A stretch of 64,000 nucleotides of DNA from Pseudofrancisella aestuarii (GCF_003574475.2 NZ_QLIS02000003.1:310001-374000); one strand, 5' to 3'. Positions 18,548 to 27,304 are shown, counted from the first letter of the stretch. The notes: generated from the sequence alone by a model not told the origin. A program made the numbers and translations.

Positions 18548-18961
18548 TTAACTTCTAACTAAATTACCACTTATCTGATCAGCAATTTTTGCAGAAAGTT
18601 TTTCATCCCCCAAAATGCCATATCTGATTGTTATACTTGTTAATTTTGGTCCCAATAATTCTATAGTAACAGTAATTTTGTCAGAATCATTTTTTGTCTC
18701 TGCAGTAACTGTAGCACTTTCAGACCCAATTGACTTATCTTTAAGTGTATAAAAGCTTGAGTTTGTTTGAAATGTTTTTATTGTTGCACTATACACATCT
18801 CTCATTGTATTAGGAACTTCAATTACATAATTACCATCCTGATAATAATAAACTCCTCCTGCAGCTAAAGCAGCTCCTCCAATCAATATAGCAGCCGTAA
18901 TACAACTATTTAGAGAAAATGCTACAAGAAAAGCAAAAAACACTAAGCATATTTTTTTCAT
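18548..18961 (-). CDS. DUF3568-family lipoprotein, copy 1
   Basis: 137 residues with a lipobox (SLNSC) and then a glycine/alanine stretch before GNYVIEVPNTMRDVYSATIKTFQTN. This matches its two upstream neighbours, which have GTYTMNVKGSITQVYNAALKAV and GNYTVNIDSSVKQVYDATLRVI at the same place. DUF3568 proteins are small lipoproteins seen mainly in Francisella-type bacteria; their function is unknown. The fold is probably a beta-sheet with one helix. It is last in a three-gene tandem, 22 bases after copy 2. Confidence 0.8.
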   Translation of the reverse strand: MKKICLVFFAFLVAFSLNSCITAAILIGGAALAAGGVYYYQDGNYVIEVPNTMRDVYSATIKTFQTNSSFYTLKDKSIGSESATVTAETKNDSDKITVTIELLGPKLTSITIRYGILGDEKLSAKIADQISGNLVRS

Positions 18962-18983
18962 AATGCTCTTAACAATTTATTAA

Positions 18984-19391
18984 TTAAAGTTTTGAAACGG
19001 AAACTACATTTTTTTGAATCTCATCCATCAAGGTCGAAGATTGAGCTTGATCACCAAAATGGCCAAATTTTATAGAAACTTTCGAAGCACTACTATCGAG
19101 TTTATCTATATCAACATAAAAGTCTGTAGAATCTAACTTTGTAGCGCCAATAATTTCTGCATTTGAATCAATAAGTGATTTAGATACCAACACATAGGAA
19201 TCATTAGATTTCACAGCTTTTAATGCAGCATTATAAACCTGGGTAATACTACCTTTGACATTCATAGTATATGTACCATCAAGATATGCTTTTGTTCCAT
19301 CTCCAGTAACTGCAGCCGTAATACAACCACTTAAAGATAATATTGATATCCCTATAAATACTACATAAACAAACTTACTAAGTTTCACCAT
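18984..19391 (-). CDS. DUF3568-family lipoprotein, copy 2
   Basis: About 135 residues with lipobox LSGC. It shares the TYTMNV...QVYNAALKAV segment and the C-terminal VSIKFGHFGDQAQSSTLMDEI with its neighbours (copy 1: ITIRYGILGDEKLSAKIADQI). The start is uncertain: GTG at 19400, ATG at 19391 or GTG at 19388 are all in frame, and the only Shine-Dalgarno-like GGAG lies between them. I used the ATG because it aligns with copy 3. It lies between copies 1 and 3 in one transcription unit. Confidence 0.8.
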   Translation of the reverse strand: MVKLSKFVYVVFIGISILSLSGCITAAVTGDGTKAYLDGTYTMNVKGSITQVYNAALKAVKSNDSYVLVSKSLIDSNAEIIGATKLDSTDFYVDIDKLDSSASKVSIKFGHFGDQAQSSTLMDEIQKNVVSVSKL

Positions 19392-19406
19392 ATTCTCCAC
19401 AAGCCT

Positions 19407-19847
19407 TTAAAGCGCTGGTTCTATATTTACTTTATCAACATTAAAGTTATTTAAATTCTTTTTAATAATTGGGATCAATGCTGATGATCTTATTTCATCT
19501 CCACCTTGCCCATATTTTATTCTAATCCTTGATGAATCATCAGATATTTTACCAATTACAATATATAAATACTCTGAACTCTCTACACTACTTTGGGCTT
19601 TAATCAAAGCCGATTTATCATTTATTTTATTTACACTTATAACATAAGGATTTCCTTGATAATCATAAGTTTGCCCAGTTTCTATCACTCTTAATGTTGC
19701 ATCATAAACTTGCTTCACACTACTATCTATATTGACAGTGTAATTTCCTTGTTCATATGTAGCATCCGTTTGATCAGTAGTTGCACAGCCACTTATAAAA
19801 AGAAAAAACCCTAAAATAGCGATTACAATTATTTTACTAACCCTCAT
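19407..19847 (-). CDS. DUF3568-family lipoprotein, copy 3
   Basis: 146 residues, first of three tandem paralogues. Lipobox ISGC. The start at 19847 is supported by AAGGAG 7 bases upstream; a TTG 15 bases further out would place the ribosome binding site inside the gene. It is the most diverged of the three, with no ITAA after the lipid cysteine, and a different C-terminus (FNVDKVNIEPAL). Tandem duplication then divergence explains the trio. Envelope location is expected; the function is unknown. Confidence 0.8.
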   Translation of the reverse strand: MRVSKIIVIAILGFFLFISGCATTDQTDATYEQGNYTVNIDSSVKQVYDATLRVIETGQTYDYQGNPYVISVNKINDKSALIKAQSSVESSEYLYIVIGKISDDSSRIRIKYGQGGDEIRSSALIPIIKKNLNNFNVDKVNIEPAL

Positions 19848-20019
19848 AAGAGACTCCTTCAAAAAAACAAAAAATCAAATTAAATAAACCTTTTATATTA
19901 TATAGCCTTGATAGATCTCAATGCAATAATTTAATTGCTATAAAAACTGATTTAGAATAAGCTAAATATGAGAGTTTTCTCATATTTTCTTTTTTAAAAC
20001 TAATAGGAGAAAAGTAATT

Positions 20020-21246
20020 ATGCATAAGCAGAAAATAACGTCTTTAGCTCTAATAATTTGGTTCACATGTGCTTTCTTTTATTCCTTAGAATATTTTATT
20101 AGATCCTCAACAGGTGCTCTTTTAGATAATTTCATGCTCGCTCCATACGAATTAAATACAACATCTATAGCTTTATTTAGTTCAGCTTTTTATTGGAGCT
20201 ATGTAGCATCACAAATTCCAGCAGGAATATTGGTTGATAAATTTGGTGTCAAGAAAGTAATGATAGTTAGTACATTTATTTTTTCTATTGCGATACTTAT
20301 AGCATCAAAAGCAACAAACGTACACTCTCTTACTATATACAGAGCATTAGCGGGGTTTGGAGGAGGGTTTGCCTTTTTATGTACTCTAAAAACTATTTCC
20401 ATATGGCTTCCAAATAGGGCTTTCCCTTTATTTACAGGCTTTACCCAATTGCTTTTATATATAGGTGCCACTCTTTCTGCAGCTCCCTTAGTTATCCTTG
20501 TTGGACATTATAGTATCTCTACAATTATGCAAGGAGTTTTTATAATTTCATTAATACTGCTGATGTTTAGTATTTTTGTAATCAAAATTCACCCTGACTT
20601 TAACAAACAAAATAAAAAAGATAGACCTGAGGTTAATGTCTTAAAAAATCTAACTGAAATATTAAAGAATAAACAAATTTGGTTGAACGGCTTATATTGC
20701 TTCACTATCTATGGCACAACAGTCTTATTTGCTGATCTATGGGGAATAAGATACTTACAGCTATCAGGATTTTCAGAAGTTAGCGCTGGACTATGTACAT
20801 CAATGATATTTATTGGTGTTGCAATATTCAGTCCTATATGGGGAGTTGTAGCAACCATATTTAATGGAGAAAGAAGATTTTTAATTATAGCTCCAATATT
20901 TGGTTTATTTATAGTTGTTACCCTTTTATACCTAAACTCTAATCCTTACATTGCTTATGCTCTGTGTATTTTGTTTGGCGGTGTACAAGCTGTACATGTT
21001 TTAAACTATTCTGCTCTTAGAAATACAGTTTCTCCTACACAAATAGCTACAGGTTTAGCTTTAGTTAATTTATTCCTACCATTAAGTGGAGGAGTTTTAC
21101 AACCAATAACAGGAGCTATTATTGGACACTTAAAACAAACGAATGATCCTCTTTATGCTTTCCAAGTAACTATGCTTTTTGTACCAGCTCTTATGGTATT
21201 ATCTTTTATAATAGGTTTATTAATAAAAGATAAAGTAAAAGATTAG
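20020..21246 (+). CDS. MFS transporter, phagosomal-transporter-like
   Basis: 408 residues, twelve hydrophobic helices, with the MFS loop GILVDKFGVKKVM between helices 2 and 3. The opening ALIIWFTCAFFYSLEYFIRSS and AFYWSYVASQIPAGIL resemble the Francisella/Legionella phagosomal transporter (Pht/Fpt) branch, which imports amino acids or nucleosides during intracellular growth. The substrate is not readable from sequence. ATAGGAG stands 9 bases before the ATG. It diverges from the DUF3568 trio across about 170 bases and is probably monocistronic. Confidence 0.75.
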   Translation: MHKQKITSLALIIWFTCAFFYSLEYFIRSSTGALLDNFMLAPYELNTTSIALFSSAFYWSYVASQIPAGILVDKFGVKKVMIVSTFIFSIAILIASKATNVHSLTIYRALAGFGGGFAFLCTLKTISIWLPNRAFPLFTGFTQLLLYIGATLSAAPLVILVGHYSISTIMQGVFIISLILLMFSIFVIKIHPDFNKQNKKDRPEVNVLKNLTEILKNKQIWLNGLYCFTIYGTTVLFADLWGIRYLQLSGFSEVSAGLCTSMIFIGVAIFSPIWGVVATIFNGERRFLIIAPIFGLFIVVTLLYLNSNPYIAYALCILFGGVQAVHVLNYSALRNTVSPTQIATGLALVNLFLPLSGGVLQPITGAIIGHLKQTNDPLYAFQVTMLFVPALMVLSFIIGLLIKDKVKD

Positions 21247-21249
21247 TTA

Positions 21250-22074
21250 TTACTCCCAAACATAGCCTTTAGGGATATCACAAGATGCACCTTTTTGGTG
21301 TAAATTCAAAGAAGCTCCTTTTGTAATCGGACAGCTACAAATAGCATATTTATTATCTGATCCCTCTTCATATTTACATGGTTGAGCCATACAACCTGCA
21401 ACATCTATATTATTACATTGAGTTCCGCCTTTAGGGCCAGCCGCAGCATAGGCTTCATTCATCCCAAAACCATAAGTTGAAATTAAATCTGCTCCAGGTA
21501 TAAATGAAACATCATCATCTTTACTATTTTGTGCTGCTATATACTTACAAACAGGGGCTTCTACTCCTTCACACTTACCACTACCATCTGGTAAGCAAGT
21601 CGATAGATTTTTACATTTTGAACCATCTTCACCACAAACTTTCACAGTCTCATAATAGACACCTAGATTCATAATGCCATCTATATTTACATAATTATGA
21701 CCTTTAAAAACCTTACATCTACAGTTAGCTGTTTTACCATCTTCACTCACCTTACAAGGCAGGCTAGGATTATCTAAATTTGATCCTGTAGGATATGGAG
21801 GTCCTGAAAAATGGCAATTTGCGTAAGTTGCCTCTTCACAATACAACTGTTTTGTTTGACTATCTACGCCTCCTCCTGACCAAGCGGAACCATGTTCTGT
21901 AGGCCAACAGTTTGTACGACAAAAGGGCGTATTGCTACAAGTATCACCACAAAAAGGTTTTTCACTTAGGCAAAGCGCTCCTGACTTAAATGTTGGACAA
22001 CTAAGCTCTTTTGTTTCTGAAAATGCACTAGTCAAAAAAAAGATCGTAAAAAGAAGGAAAATTATTTTTCTCAT
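21250..22074 (-). CDS. Exported cysteine-rich protein, unknown
   Basis: About 274 residues. A signal peptide (MRKIIFLLFTIFFLTSAFSE) precedes a mature chain with over 20 cysteines in short-spaced groups, for example CGDTCSNTPFCRTNCW, CRCKVF and CSCPITKG. So many cysteines in an exported protein imply extensive disulfides and dependence on the Dsb system. Repeated C-x(n)-C-K units suggest internal duplication. I recognise no named family. The start used is the ATG before MRKI; a TTG five codons earlier is possible. It is next to zur on the same strand, but 53 bases apart and not clearly co-regulated. Confidence 0.7.
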   Translation of the reverse strand: MRKIIFLLFTIFFLTSAFSETKELSCPTFKSGALCLSEKPFCGDTCSNTPFCRTNCWPTEHGSAWSGGGVDSQTKQLYCEEATYANCHFSGPPYPTGSNLDNPSLPCKVSEDGKTANCRCKVFKGHNYVNIDGIMNLGVYYETVKVCGEDGSKCKNLSTCLPDGSGKCEGVEAPVCKYIAAQNSKDDDVSFIPGADLISTYGFGMNEAYAAAGPKGGTQCNNIDVAGCMAQPCKYEEGSDNKYAICSCPITKGASLNLHQKGASCDIPKGYVWE

Positions 22075-22127
22075 AACTAAATAACACAATTATCATTTAA
22101 TTTTGATTTTATCACGAGATTTATTTT

Positions 22128-22553
22128 TTAGTTAGTGCACGCTGCACATAGACCATTCACTTCTGTAAATGCTTGCCTTGGATGAAAATTCTTAATTGAA
22201 TCATTGATATTAAAAAAATCTATATCTTCTTTTATATGAACTTCATTTACTTTTTTACAGCTATCACAAATAAACAAGATGATATGATTTGTTGTATGTC
22301 TATCCTTACAAGCAATATATGAGTTTAAAGACATTATTTTATGAATAAACCCCTGCTCAACCCAAAAATCTATCGCCCTATAAATTGTTGGTGGACTTAG
22401 CTTATGATTTTCTGTAGATAACTCTTCTAAAATGTCATATGCACCCATTGGATTAGATCTAGATAATAGTAATTCTAGCACTTGCTTTCTTGGCTTTGTG
22501 AAGCGAAATTTATTTTCATCACAAAAGTTTTTAGCAACTTTAATAAATGACAT
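22128..22553 (-). CDS. zur: Fur-family zinc uptake regulator Zur
   Basis: 141 residues. Winged-helix part: FRFTKPRKQVLELLLSRSNPMGAYDILEEL and SPPTIYRAIDFWVEQGFIHKI, close to the Zur pattern (GAYDIL, PPTxYRALDFL). Structural zinc site: CDSC and CAAC. Zur with bound zinc represses zinc uptake genes. It diverges from znuACB across 147 bases that contain a Zur-box-like palindrome (22657-22671), which strongly supports Zur over Fur or PerR. Confidence 0.9.
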   Translation of the reverse strand: MSFIKVAKNFCDENKFRFTKPRKQVLELLLSRSNPMGAYDILEELSTENHKLSPPTIYRAIDFWVEQGFIHKIMSLNSYIACKDRHTTNHIILFICDSCKKVNEVHIKEDIDFFNINDSIKNFHPRQAFTEVNGLCAACTN

Positions 22554-22656
22554 TCATATAACTTATTTTAAGTTCTCAACAATAACATTATATCCTATAA
22601 AAGAAGAGCAATATAAATAAAACCCTAAAATTTATCTATTCTTAACCATACTGAAC

Positions 22657-22671
22657 TGTTACAATATAACA
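22657..22671. promoter_or_regulatory. Zur-box-like operator upstream of znuA
   Basis: TGTTACAATATAACA, with TGTTA/TAACA arms. It differs from the proteobacterial Zur consensus core GTTATAWTATAAC by one base. It is 29 bases before the znuA start and would cover a promoter -10 element. It lies between divergent zur and znuACB. Confidence 0.75.
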
Positions 22672-22700
22672 CTATAAAATATTATTCTTTTTAATACATT

Positions 22701-23576
22701 ATGAAAAAAATATTAATTGGCTTTTTATCTCTAATAAGCATGATTAGCATTGCTAATGCAAAAATAAGTGTTATAGCTGCAGAAAACCAATATGGTAGTG
22801 TTGCCGAAATGATTGGTGGAGATAAAGTAGATGTCACAAGCATTATAACCAATGCTGATGGTGACCCTCACTCTTTTGTAGCATCTGTAAAAAATGCAAC
22901 TCTATTAGAAAATGCCGACGTTATCATATATAACGGTGCAGACTATGATACATGGATAAACTCAATTGTAAAAAATAATAAAAAAGCTAAGATTGTGGCT
23001 GCTCAAGATTTACTTAATTATATATCCACAGATAAGTATGGTATAAACCCTCACTTATGGTATCAGCCAGAAACATTCCCTAAGATGGCTGAAAAACTCA
23101 CAAATGTTTTTTCTTCTCTAGATCCAGAAAATAGTGAGTACTTCAGAAATAATCTTGAAAATTTTCAACAACAGTATAATGGTGTATATAGTCTTGTAGA
23201 TGAAATAAAAGAAAAATATAAAGATACTCCTGTAACAGCTACAGAACCTTTATTTGGGTACATGGCAAATGCTCTTGGCTTAAACATGTATGGCTTAAAC
23301 TTCCAATGGGTCATTATGAACGATTCTGAACCAAGCCCAAGATTAATGATTGAGTATCAAGAATTATTCAACAATAATATTGTCAAAGTATTATTTTACA
23401 ACGAACAAGTAACCGATAACATTACTAAAAACATATTAAGTTTAGCGAAGAAAAACAATATCCAAATAGTAGGTCTGACAGAAACTATGCCTACAGATAA
23501 AAATGCTATCAGCTGGATGATTGATACATTAAACAAAACAAAAGAAGCCTTAGAAAAAACTCAAAATAACCAATAG
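22701..23576 (+). CDS. znuA: Zinc ABC transporter periplasmic binding protein
   Basis: 291 residues with a signal peptide (MKKILIGFLSLISMISIANAK). Cluster A-1 metal-binding family: GDPHSF and INPHLWYQPE give two histidine ligands. The site where many ZnuA proteins have a histidine reads TATEPLFGYMANALG, the form seen in a sub-branch of these proteins. No histidine-rich loop is present. It is first of a znuA-znuC-znuB operon divergent from zur, so zinc is the likely substrate. znuC follows after 7 bases. Confidence 0.88.
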   Translation: MKKILIGFLSLISMISIANAKISVIAAENQYGSVAEMIGGDKVDVTSIITNADGDPHSFVASVKNATLLENADVIIYNGADYDTWINSIVKNNKKAKIVAAQDLLNYISTDKYGINPHLWYQPETFPKMAEKLTNVFSSLDPENSEYFRNNLENFQQQYNGVYSLVDEIKEKYKDTPVTATEPLFGYMANALGLNMYGLNFQWVIMNDSEPSPRLMIEYQELFNNNIVKVLFYNEQVTDNITKNILSLAKKNNIQIVGLTETMPTDKNAISWMIDTLNKTKEALEKTQNNQ

Positions 23577-23583
23577 TAGATTT

Positions 23584-24267
23584 ATGATAAAATGCTCTAA
23601 TCTTGTTATAGGGTATAAAAACGATCCTATAAGTTACCCTCTAAACTTGAATATACCTGCTAATAAGTGGATTGGTATAGTTGGGAAAAATGGTGTTGGT
23701 AAATCAACCTTATTTAAAACTCTTTTAGGAAAAATCCCTCCTATATCTGGTGAAATTCTAATTAATGAAAAAAAGCAGATAGACACAAATTTAATTAGCT
23801 ACATCCCCCAAGAAAGGGAAATAAACCATGAAGAGAAAACTTCTGGTTTAACGCTTATTAAATACAGTTATAAAGCAAATTGTTTTGGCTTACCTTGGTT
23901 TAACAAGAACTTTAAAGAGAAACTTGAATACCTCATAAAACTAACACAAACAGGTGAATATATAAAAAGACCTTTTAAAGAGCTCTCTGGAGGACAAAAG
24001 AAACGTATCTATTTAGTTCAAGCTCTTATAAATGATCCTAAAATATTACTGTTAGATGAGCCATTATCTGATCTTGACCCTGAAGCTAAGCAACAGTTCA
24101 TTGCTTGCTTAAAAGAAGTTCATGAAAAAGAAAATATCACTCTATTAATGATTTCGCATGATATGAAAGAGATTAGTGATCAACTTGATGCTTTCATACA
24201 TTTCAAAAATAAAACATGCCATTATTGTGATGAGTTTCCTTGCTTACAGGAGGATATCTGTGTTTAG
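23584..24267 (+). CDS. znuC: Zinc ABC transporter ATPase
   Basis: 227 residues. Walker A GKNGVGKST, Q-loop IPQERE, signature LSGGQKKR, Walker B LLLDEPLSDLDP and the switch histidine in ISHDMKE are all visible. It powers metal import together with ZnuB. The C-terminus is short and has CHYCDEFPCLQEDIC, a run of four cysteines that could sense or bind zinc. Its last 8 bases overlap the znuB start. Confidence 0.9.
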   Translation: MIKCSNLVIGYKNDPISYPLNLNIPANKWIGIVGKNGVGKSTLFKTLLGKIPPISGEILINEKKQIDTNLISYIPQEREINHEEKTSGLTLIKYSYKANCFGLPWFNKNFKEKLEYLIKLTQTGEYIKRPFKELSGGQKKRIYLVQALINDPKILLLDEPLSDLDPEAKQQFIACLKEVHEKENITLLMISHDMKEISDQLDAFIHFKNKTCHYCDEFPCLQEDICV

Positions 24268-25051
24268 TTATACTTTTATGCAATATGCTTTTATTGCCGG
24301 AACCATTATTGCTTTTATTTGCGGAATTATTAGCTTTTTTGTAATAATCCGTAGATTATCTTTTGCCTCTCATGCATTAGGTCATATAAGCCTTACAGGA
24401 GCAGCTGGCGCGGTTCTTATTAACATTTCTGCTATGACAGGCCAGTTATTTATCAACCTCATAGCTGGGCTATTAATGGGTGCTTTTGGAGATAAGATAA
24501 AAAAGAATGATATCGCAATAGGTATAGTACTCACATTCTTTCTTGGACTAGGTACATACTTCTTATTTTTATACCAAACCGGTTACTCTGGCTCTGTTAT
24601 GAGCATCTTAGTAGGAAATATTTTAACCGTTACACTTGAGCAAATATATATACTATTAGGACTAGCTATTTTTACTATTATCTTACTTATTTCTATTGCT
24701 AGACCACTATTTATATCATCACTTGATCCAGTGTTTGCGGAATCTAAAAATATCCCAAACAAGTTTCTATCAATACTTCTTTTTGTTGCTATCGCTATAA
24801 CTGTATCAATGGCATGCCAAGTGGTGGGTATATTATTAGTTTTCTCTCTACTAATAGGTCCTGCAGCAATAGCTACTCAATGGGTAGATGGTTTTTACAA
24901 ACCTATTATACTAAGCACAATTATATCTATTATATCTGTTTGGTCAGCCATAATAGCGGCTTACTATATTGATGTTCCTATAAGCTTCTTTATTACATCT
25001 ATTATTTGTGGACTATACGTTATAAGTCTTGTTAAAAACAGGTTTTTCTAA
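24260..25051 (+). CDS. znuB: Zinc ABC transporter permease
   Basis: About 263 residues of the ABC-3 family, eight or nine hydrophobic helices; HALGHISLTGAAGAVLI and VSMACQVVGILLVFSLLIGPAAIA are family segments. The start I give is GTG 24260, 6 bases after a perfect AGGAGG. The frame is open for 28 more codons upstream, but those lie inside znuC and have no such site. It completes znuACB. No terminator is obvious in the 292 bases that follow. Confidence 0.88.
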   Translation: MFSYTFMQYAFIAGTIIAFICGIISFFVIIRRLSFASHALGHISLTGAAGAVLINISAMTGQLFINLIAGLLMGAFGDKIKKNDIAIGIVLTFFLGLGTYFLFLYQTGYSGSVMSILVGNILTVTLEQIYILLGLAIFTIILLISIARPLFISSLDPVFAESKNIPNKFLSILLFVAIAITVSMACQVVGILLVFSLLIGPAAIATQWVDGFYKPIILSTIISIISVWSAIIAAYYIDVPISFFITSIICGLYVISLVKNRFF

Positions 25052-25104
25052 ACTGGGGCGTTGACTTATTAACTAACCTTATGCTTAAATTTGTATATTA
25101 GCAG

Positions 25105-25120
25105 GTTAATTTTAATTAAC
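25105..25120. repeat. Inverted repeat after znuB
   Basis: GTTAATT, TT, AATTAAC: 7-base arms with a 2-base centre, 54 bases after the znuB stop. There is no run of T after it, so it is a poor terminator and may be an operator. The 292-base gap between znuB and ubiD has only this and the two dyads at 25280-25318; no reading frame looks real. Confidence 0.35.
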
Positions 25121-25279
25121 ATGTATTACTTTGATAACTCTATAAAACCTATTAAAAAAAAGAGCCTTTTCATTCCTTAACGAGTCTTTCTTAATGCATT
25201 GATTAATGCTAATTAAGCTAAATTAATTTAATTATATATTTTTAATTTAGTTACATTCCATTTTTCTTTGCTTACAAAT

Positions 25280-25318
25280 AAATGTTTTAAACATTTCACT
25301 TAAACTAAAAATAGTTTA
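25280..25318. promoter_or_regulatory. Two dyads upstream of the first ubiD-type gene
   Basis: AAATGTTT-T-AAACATTT (25280-25296) and TAAACTA-AAAA-TAGTTTA (25301-25318) lie side by side, 25 to 64 bases before the gene. Both arms carry a GTTTA/TAAAC core, so they may be two sites for one regulator of the 25-31 kb cluster. The regulator is not in the window beside them. Confidence 0.45.
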
Positions 25319-25343
25319 ATTTAAAAATTAAGAGAGCACATAT

Positions 25344-26705
25344 ATGAGTAGTTTTAGAAAACACCTCGAAAAATTAAAAGAAAAGAATAAACTAATAACT
25401 GTTTCTAAGAAATTGAATACGGATAATCAAATATCTGCGGGTATTTATAAAGCTTCAACAAAAGATAATGGCTATGCCACTTTATTTAATTCAGTAGAAA
25501 ACTTTCCTGATTGGAGTGTTGCTGGAGGAGTTTTTGCAACAGATTCTCTACTTGCATTAGCCCTCAATACTAGAGAAGATAATTTACTTAATACTTATTT
25601 AGATATAAGTAATAAACCTATAAAGACTAATAGAGTAGATTCAAGTCCTGTTAAAGATGTAATAATGAAAAATGATGAGGTCAATTTATTAACTATTCCA
25701 TTTTTAACATACTGTGAAGATGATGAAAACTCATACCATCACTCAGGCATTATTTTTACAAAAGATAATGATAATAATATCAATAAAGGAACTATAAAGA
25801 GAGTCGAAGTATTAGACTCTAATACTATGGGAATATACACCTCTCAATATAGTAATTTTTCTCGTTTAATATATGAAAATGAACGTAACAACAAAGATAC
25901 CGAAGTTGCAATTGCTATAAGCGTTGATCCAGAAATATATATTACAAGTCAATTTCCCAATAAAAAAGGAGCTGGCTGCTTAGAGCTTGCAGGCGGAATA
26001 AAAGGAGAACCCGTAAACGTTATAAAGTGTGAAACTCTAGATTTATATGTGCCTGCAGACTCAGAGGTAATAATAGAAGGTGTAGTTACTAAAGATAGAG
26101 TGCTTCAAGGTAAGTGGGGAACAGAAAGAGCAAATTATGTTCTCTTAGAAAGCCAATATACTAATGACAATAGTTCTACGAAATTGGTAGGATATACTTT
26201 TAAAGTAAAAGCTATTACTCATAGGAAAAAACCTATTTATTTAGCAATGACAACTGCTTTTGGAGAAGCTGAAGATAGGTCTCTTTGCAAATATTTCACC
26301 ACTATGGCTATACGTAATATAGTTATCACACAACTAAAGTGTAAAGATGATTTTGTTGCAGCTAATGTAATGCATGGAGAATATGCCGTCGTTTCAATAA
26401 AAAATGCAGATATGGATACGGCTAAGAGAATTATCCATGCTATAACAACTATACCTATTATAACCAAAGTTGTAGTTGTCGATGACGATATTGATATCTA
26501 TAATTGTGATGAAGTGAATTGGGCTATAGTTACAAGAACAACAGCAAGCAAGGATGTGTTAATATATCCTTCTCCTTTAAACTTAATAACTATGGATAAG
26601 TGGGGAATTGATGCAACTACACCATGCAATGGACCAATTAAAGGTCAAAAAGAAGTGTTTAAACGCTCCTTGCCTAAAGATTTAGATAAAGTTGATTATA
26701 TATAA
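25344..26705 (+). CDS. Divergent UbiD-family protein lacking the catalytic residues
   Basis: 453 residues. The UbiD fold is clear from VNVIKCETLDLYVPADSEVIIEG, the CKDDFVAANVMHGEYAVVSIK segment and WAIVTRTTASKDVLIYP. Family enzymes decarboxylate aromatic or acrylic acids using prenylated FMN made by UbiX. The key residues differ: the conserved IYR is IYT, the following metal-binding histidine region is lost, and the EGPYGE loop is QGKWGT. The neighbour at 27410 keeps all of these. It may have lost activity, or use another chemistry, or act as partner subunit. ubiX follows closely. Confidence 0.85.
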   Translation: MSSFRKHLEKLKEKNKLITVSKKLNTDNQISAGIYKASTKDNGYATLFNSVENFPDWSVAGGVFATDSLLALALNTREDNLLNTYLDISNKPIKTNRVDSSPVKDVIMKNDEVNLLTIPFLTYCEDDENSYHHSGIIFTKDNDNNINKGTIKRVEVLDSNTMGIYTSQYSNFSRLIYENERNNKDTEVAIAISVDPEIYITSQFPNKKGAGCLELAGGIKGEPVNVIKCETLDLYVPADSEVIIEGVVTKDRVLQGKWGTERANYVLLESQYTNDNSSTKLVGYTFKVKAITHRKKPIYLAMTTAFGEAEDRSLCKYFTTMAIRNIVITQLKCKDDFVAANVMHGEYAVVSIKNADMDTAKRIIHAITTIPIITKVVVVDDDIDIYNCDEVNWAIVTRTTASKDVLIYPSPLNLITMDKWGIDATTPCNGPIKGQKEVFKRSLPKDLDKVDYI

Positions 26706-26725
26706 CAGTGTTGGACTTATTAATT

Positions 26726-27304
26726 ATGGAACCTAAAAAAATTATTATTGCAATAACAGGAGCTAGTGGATACCAATACGGTGTAATCGCTCTAAAGTTA
26801 TTGAAACAACATAATATTGAAACACATTTAATTCTTTCTAAAACATCTGAGCTTACTCGTTCAATGGAGACTGATTACACTCTAGATGAAGTAAAAGCAT
26901 TAGCTACACATGTAAATCATGTAAATAACCTAGCATCATGTCTTTCTAGCGGATCATATAGACCTTCTGGCATGCTAATAGCTCCATGCTCTATGAAAAC
27001 ATTAGCAGAAATAGCAAATGGCATTGCTGATAATCTTATATCACGTACAGCAGATGTAATGTTAAAAGAAAGAAAACCCCTTATCCTTCTAGCAAGAGAA
27101 ACTCCTTTAAGTTTGATTCATATAGAAAATATGAAAAAAGTAACTCTTGCTGGTGGCATTATTATGCCTCCGGTACCTTCTTTATATATAAAGCCTCAAT
27201 CTATTGATGAACTTTTAGAATATACCGTTATTAGAGCTCTTGATCTGATGGGAATTAATTTAGACTCTAACAAAAGATGGAAAGGGAATGATCTAATAGA
27301 TTAA
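26726..27304 (+). CDS. ubiX: UbiX-type flavin prenyltransferase
   Basis: About 192 residues. ITGASGYQYGVIALKLL binds FMN, PCSMKTLAEIANGIADNLISRTADVMLKERKPLILLARETPLS is the family core, and MPPVPSLYIKPQSIDELLEYTV closes it. UbiX attaches a dimethylallyl group to FMN to make the UbiD cofactor. The start at 26726 matches other UbiX proteins; a GTG at 26708 is in frame. It is between two ubiD-type genes, the normal setting for supplying cofactor. Confidence 0.92.
   Translation: MEPKKIIIAITGASGYQYGVIALKLLKQHNIETHLILSKTSELTRSMETDYTLDEVKALATHVNHVNNLASCLSSGSYRPSGMLIAPCSMKTLAEIANGIADNLISRTADVMLKERKPLILLARETPLSLIHIENMKKVTLAGGIIMPPVPSLYIKPQSIDELLEYTVIRALDLMGINLDSNKRWKGNDLID

Noticed and set aside
20199-20471. 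90-codon minus-strand frame inside the MFS transporter
   Set aside because: Antisense to a clear transporter gene; composition is a mirror of hydrophobic codons.
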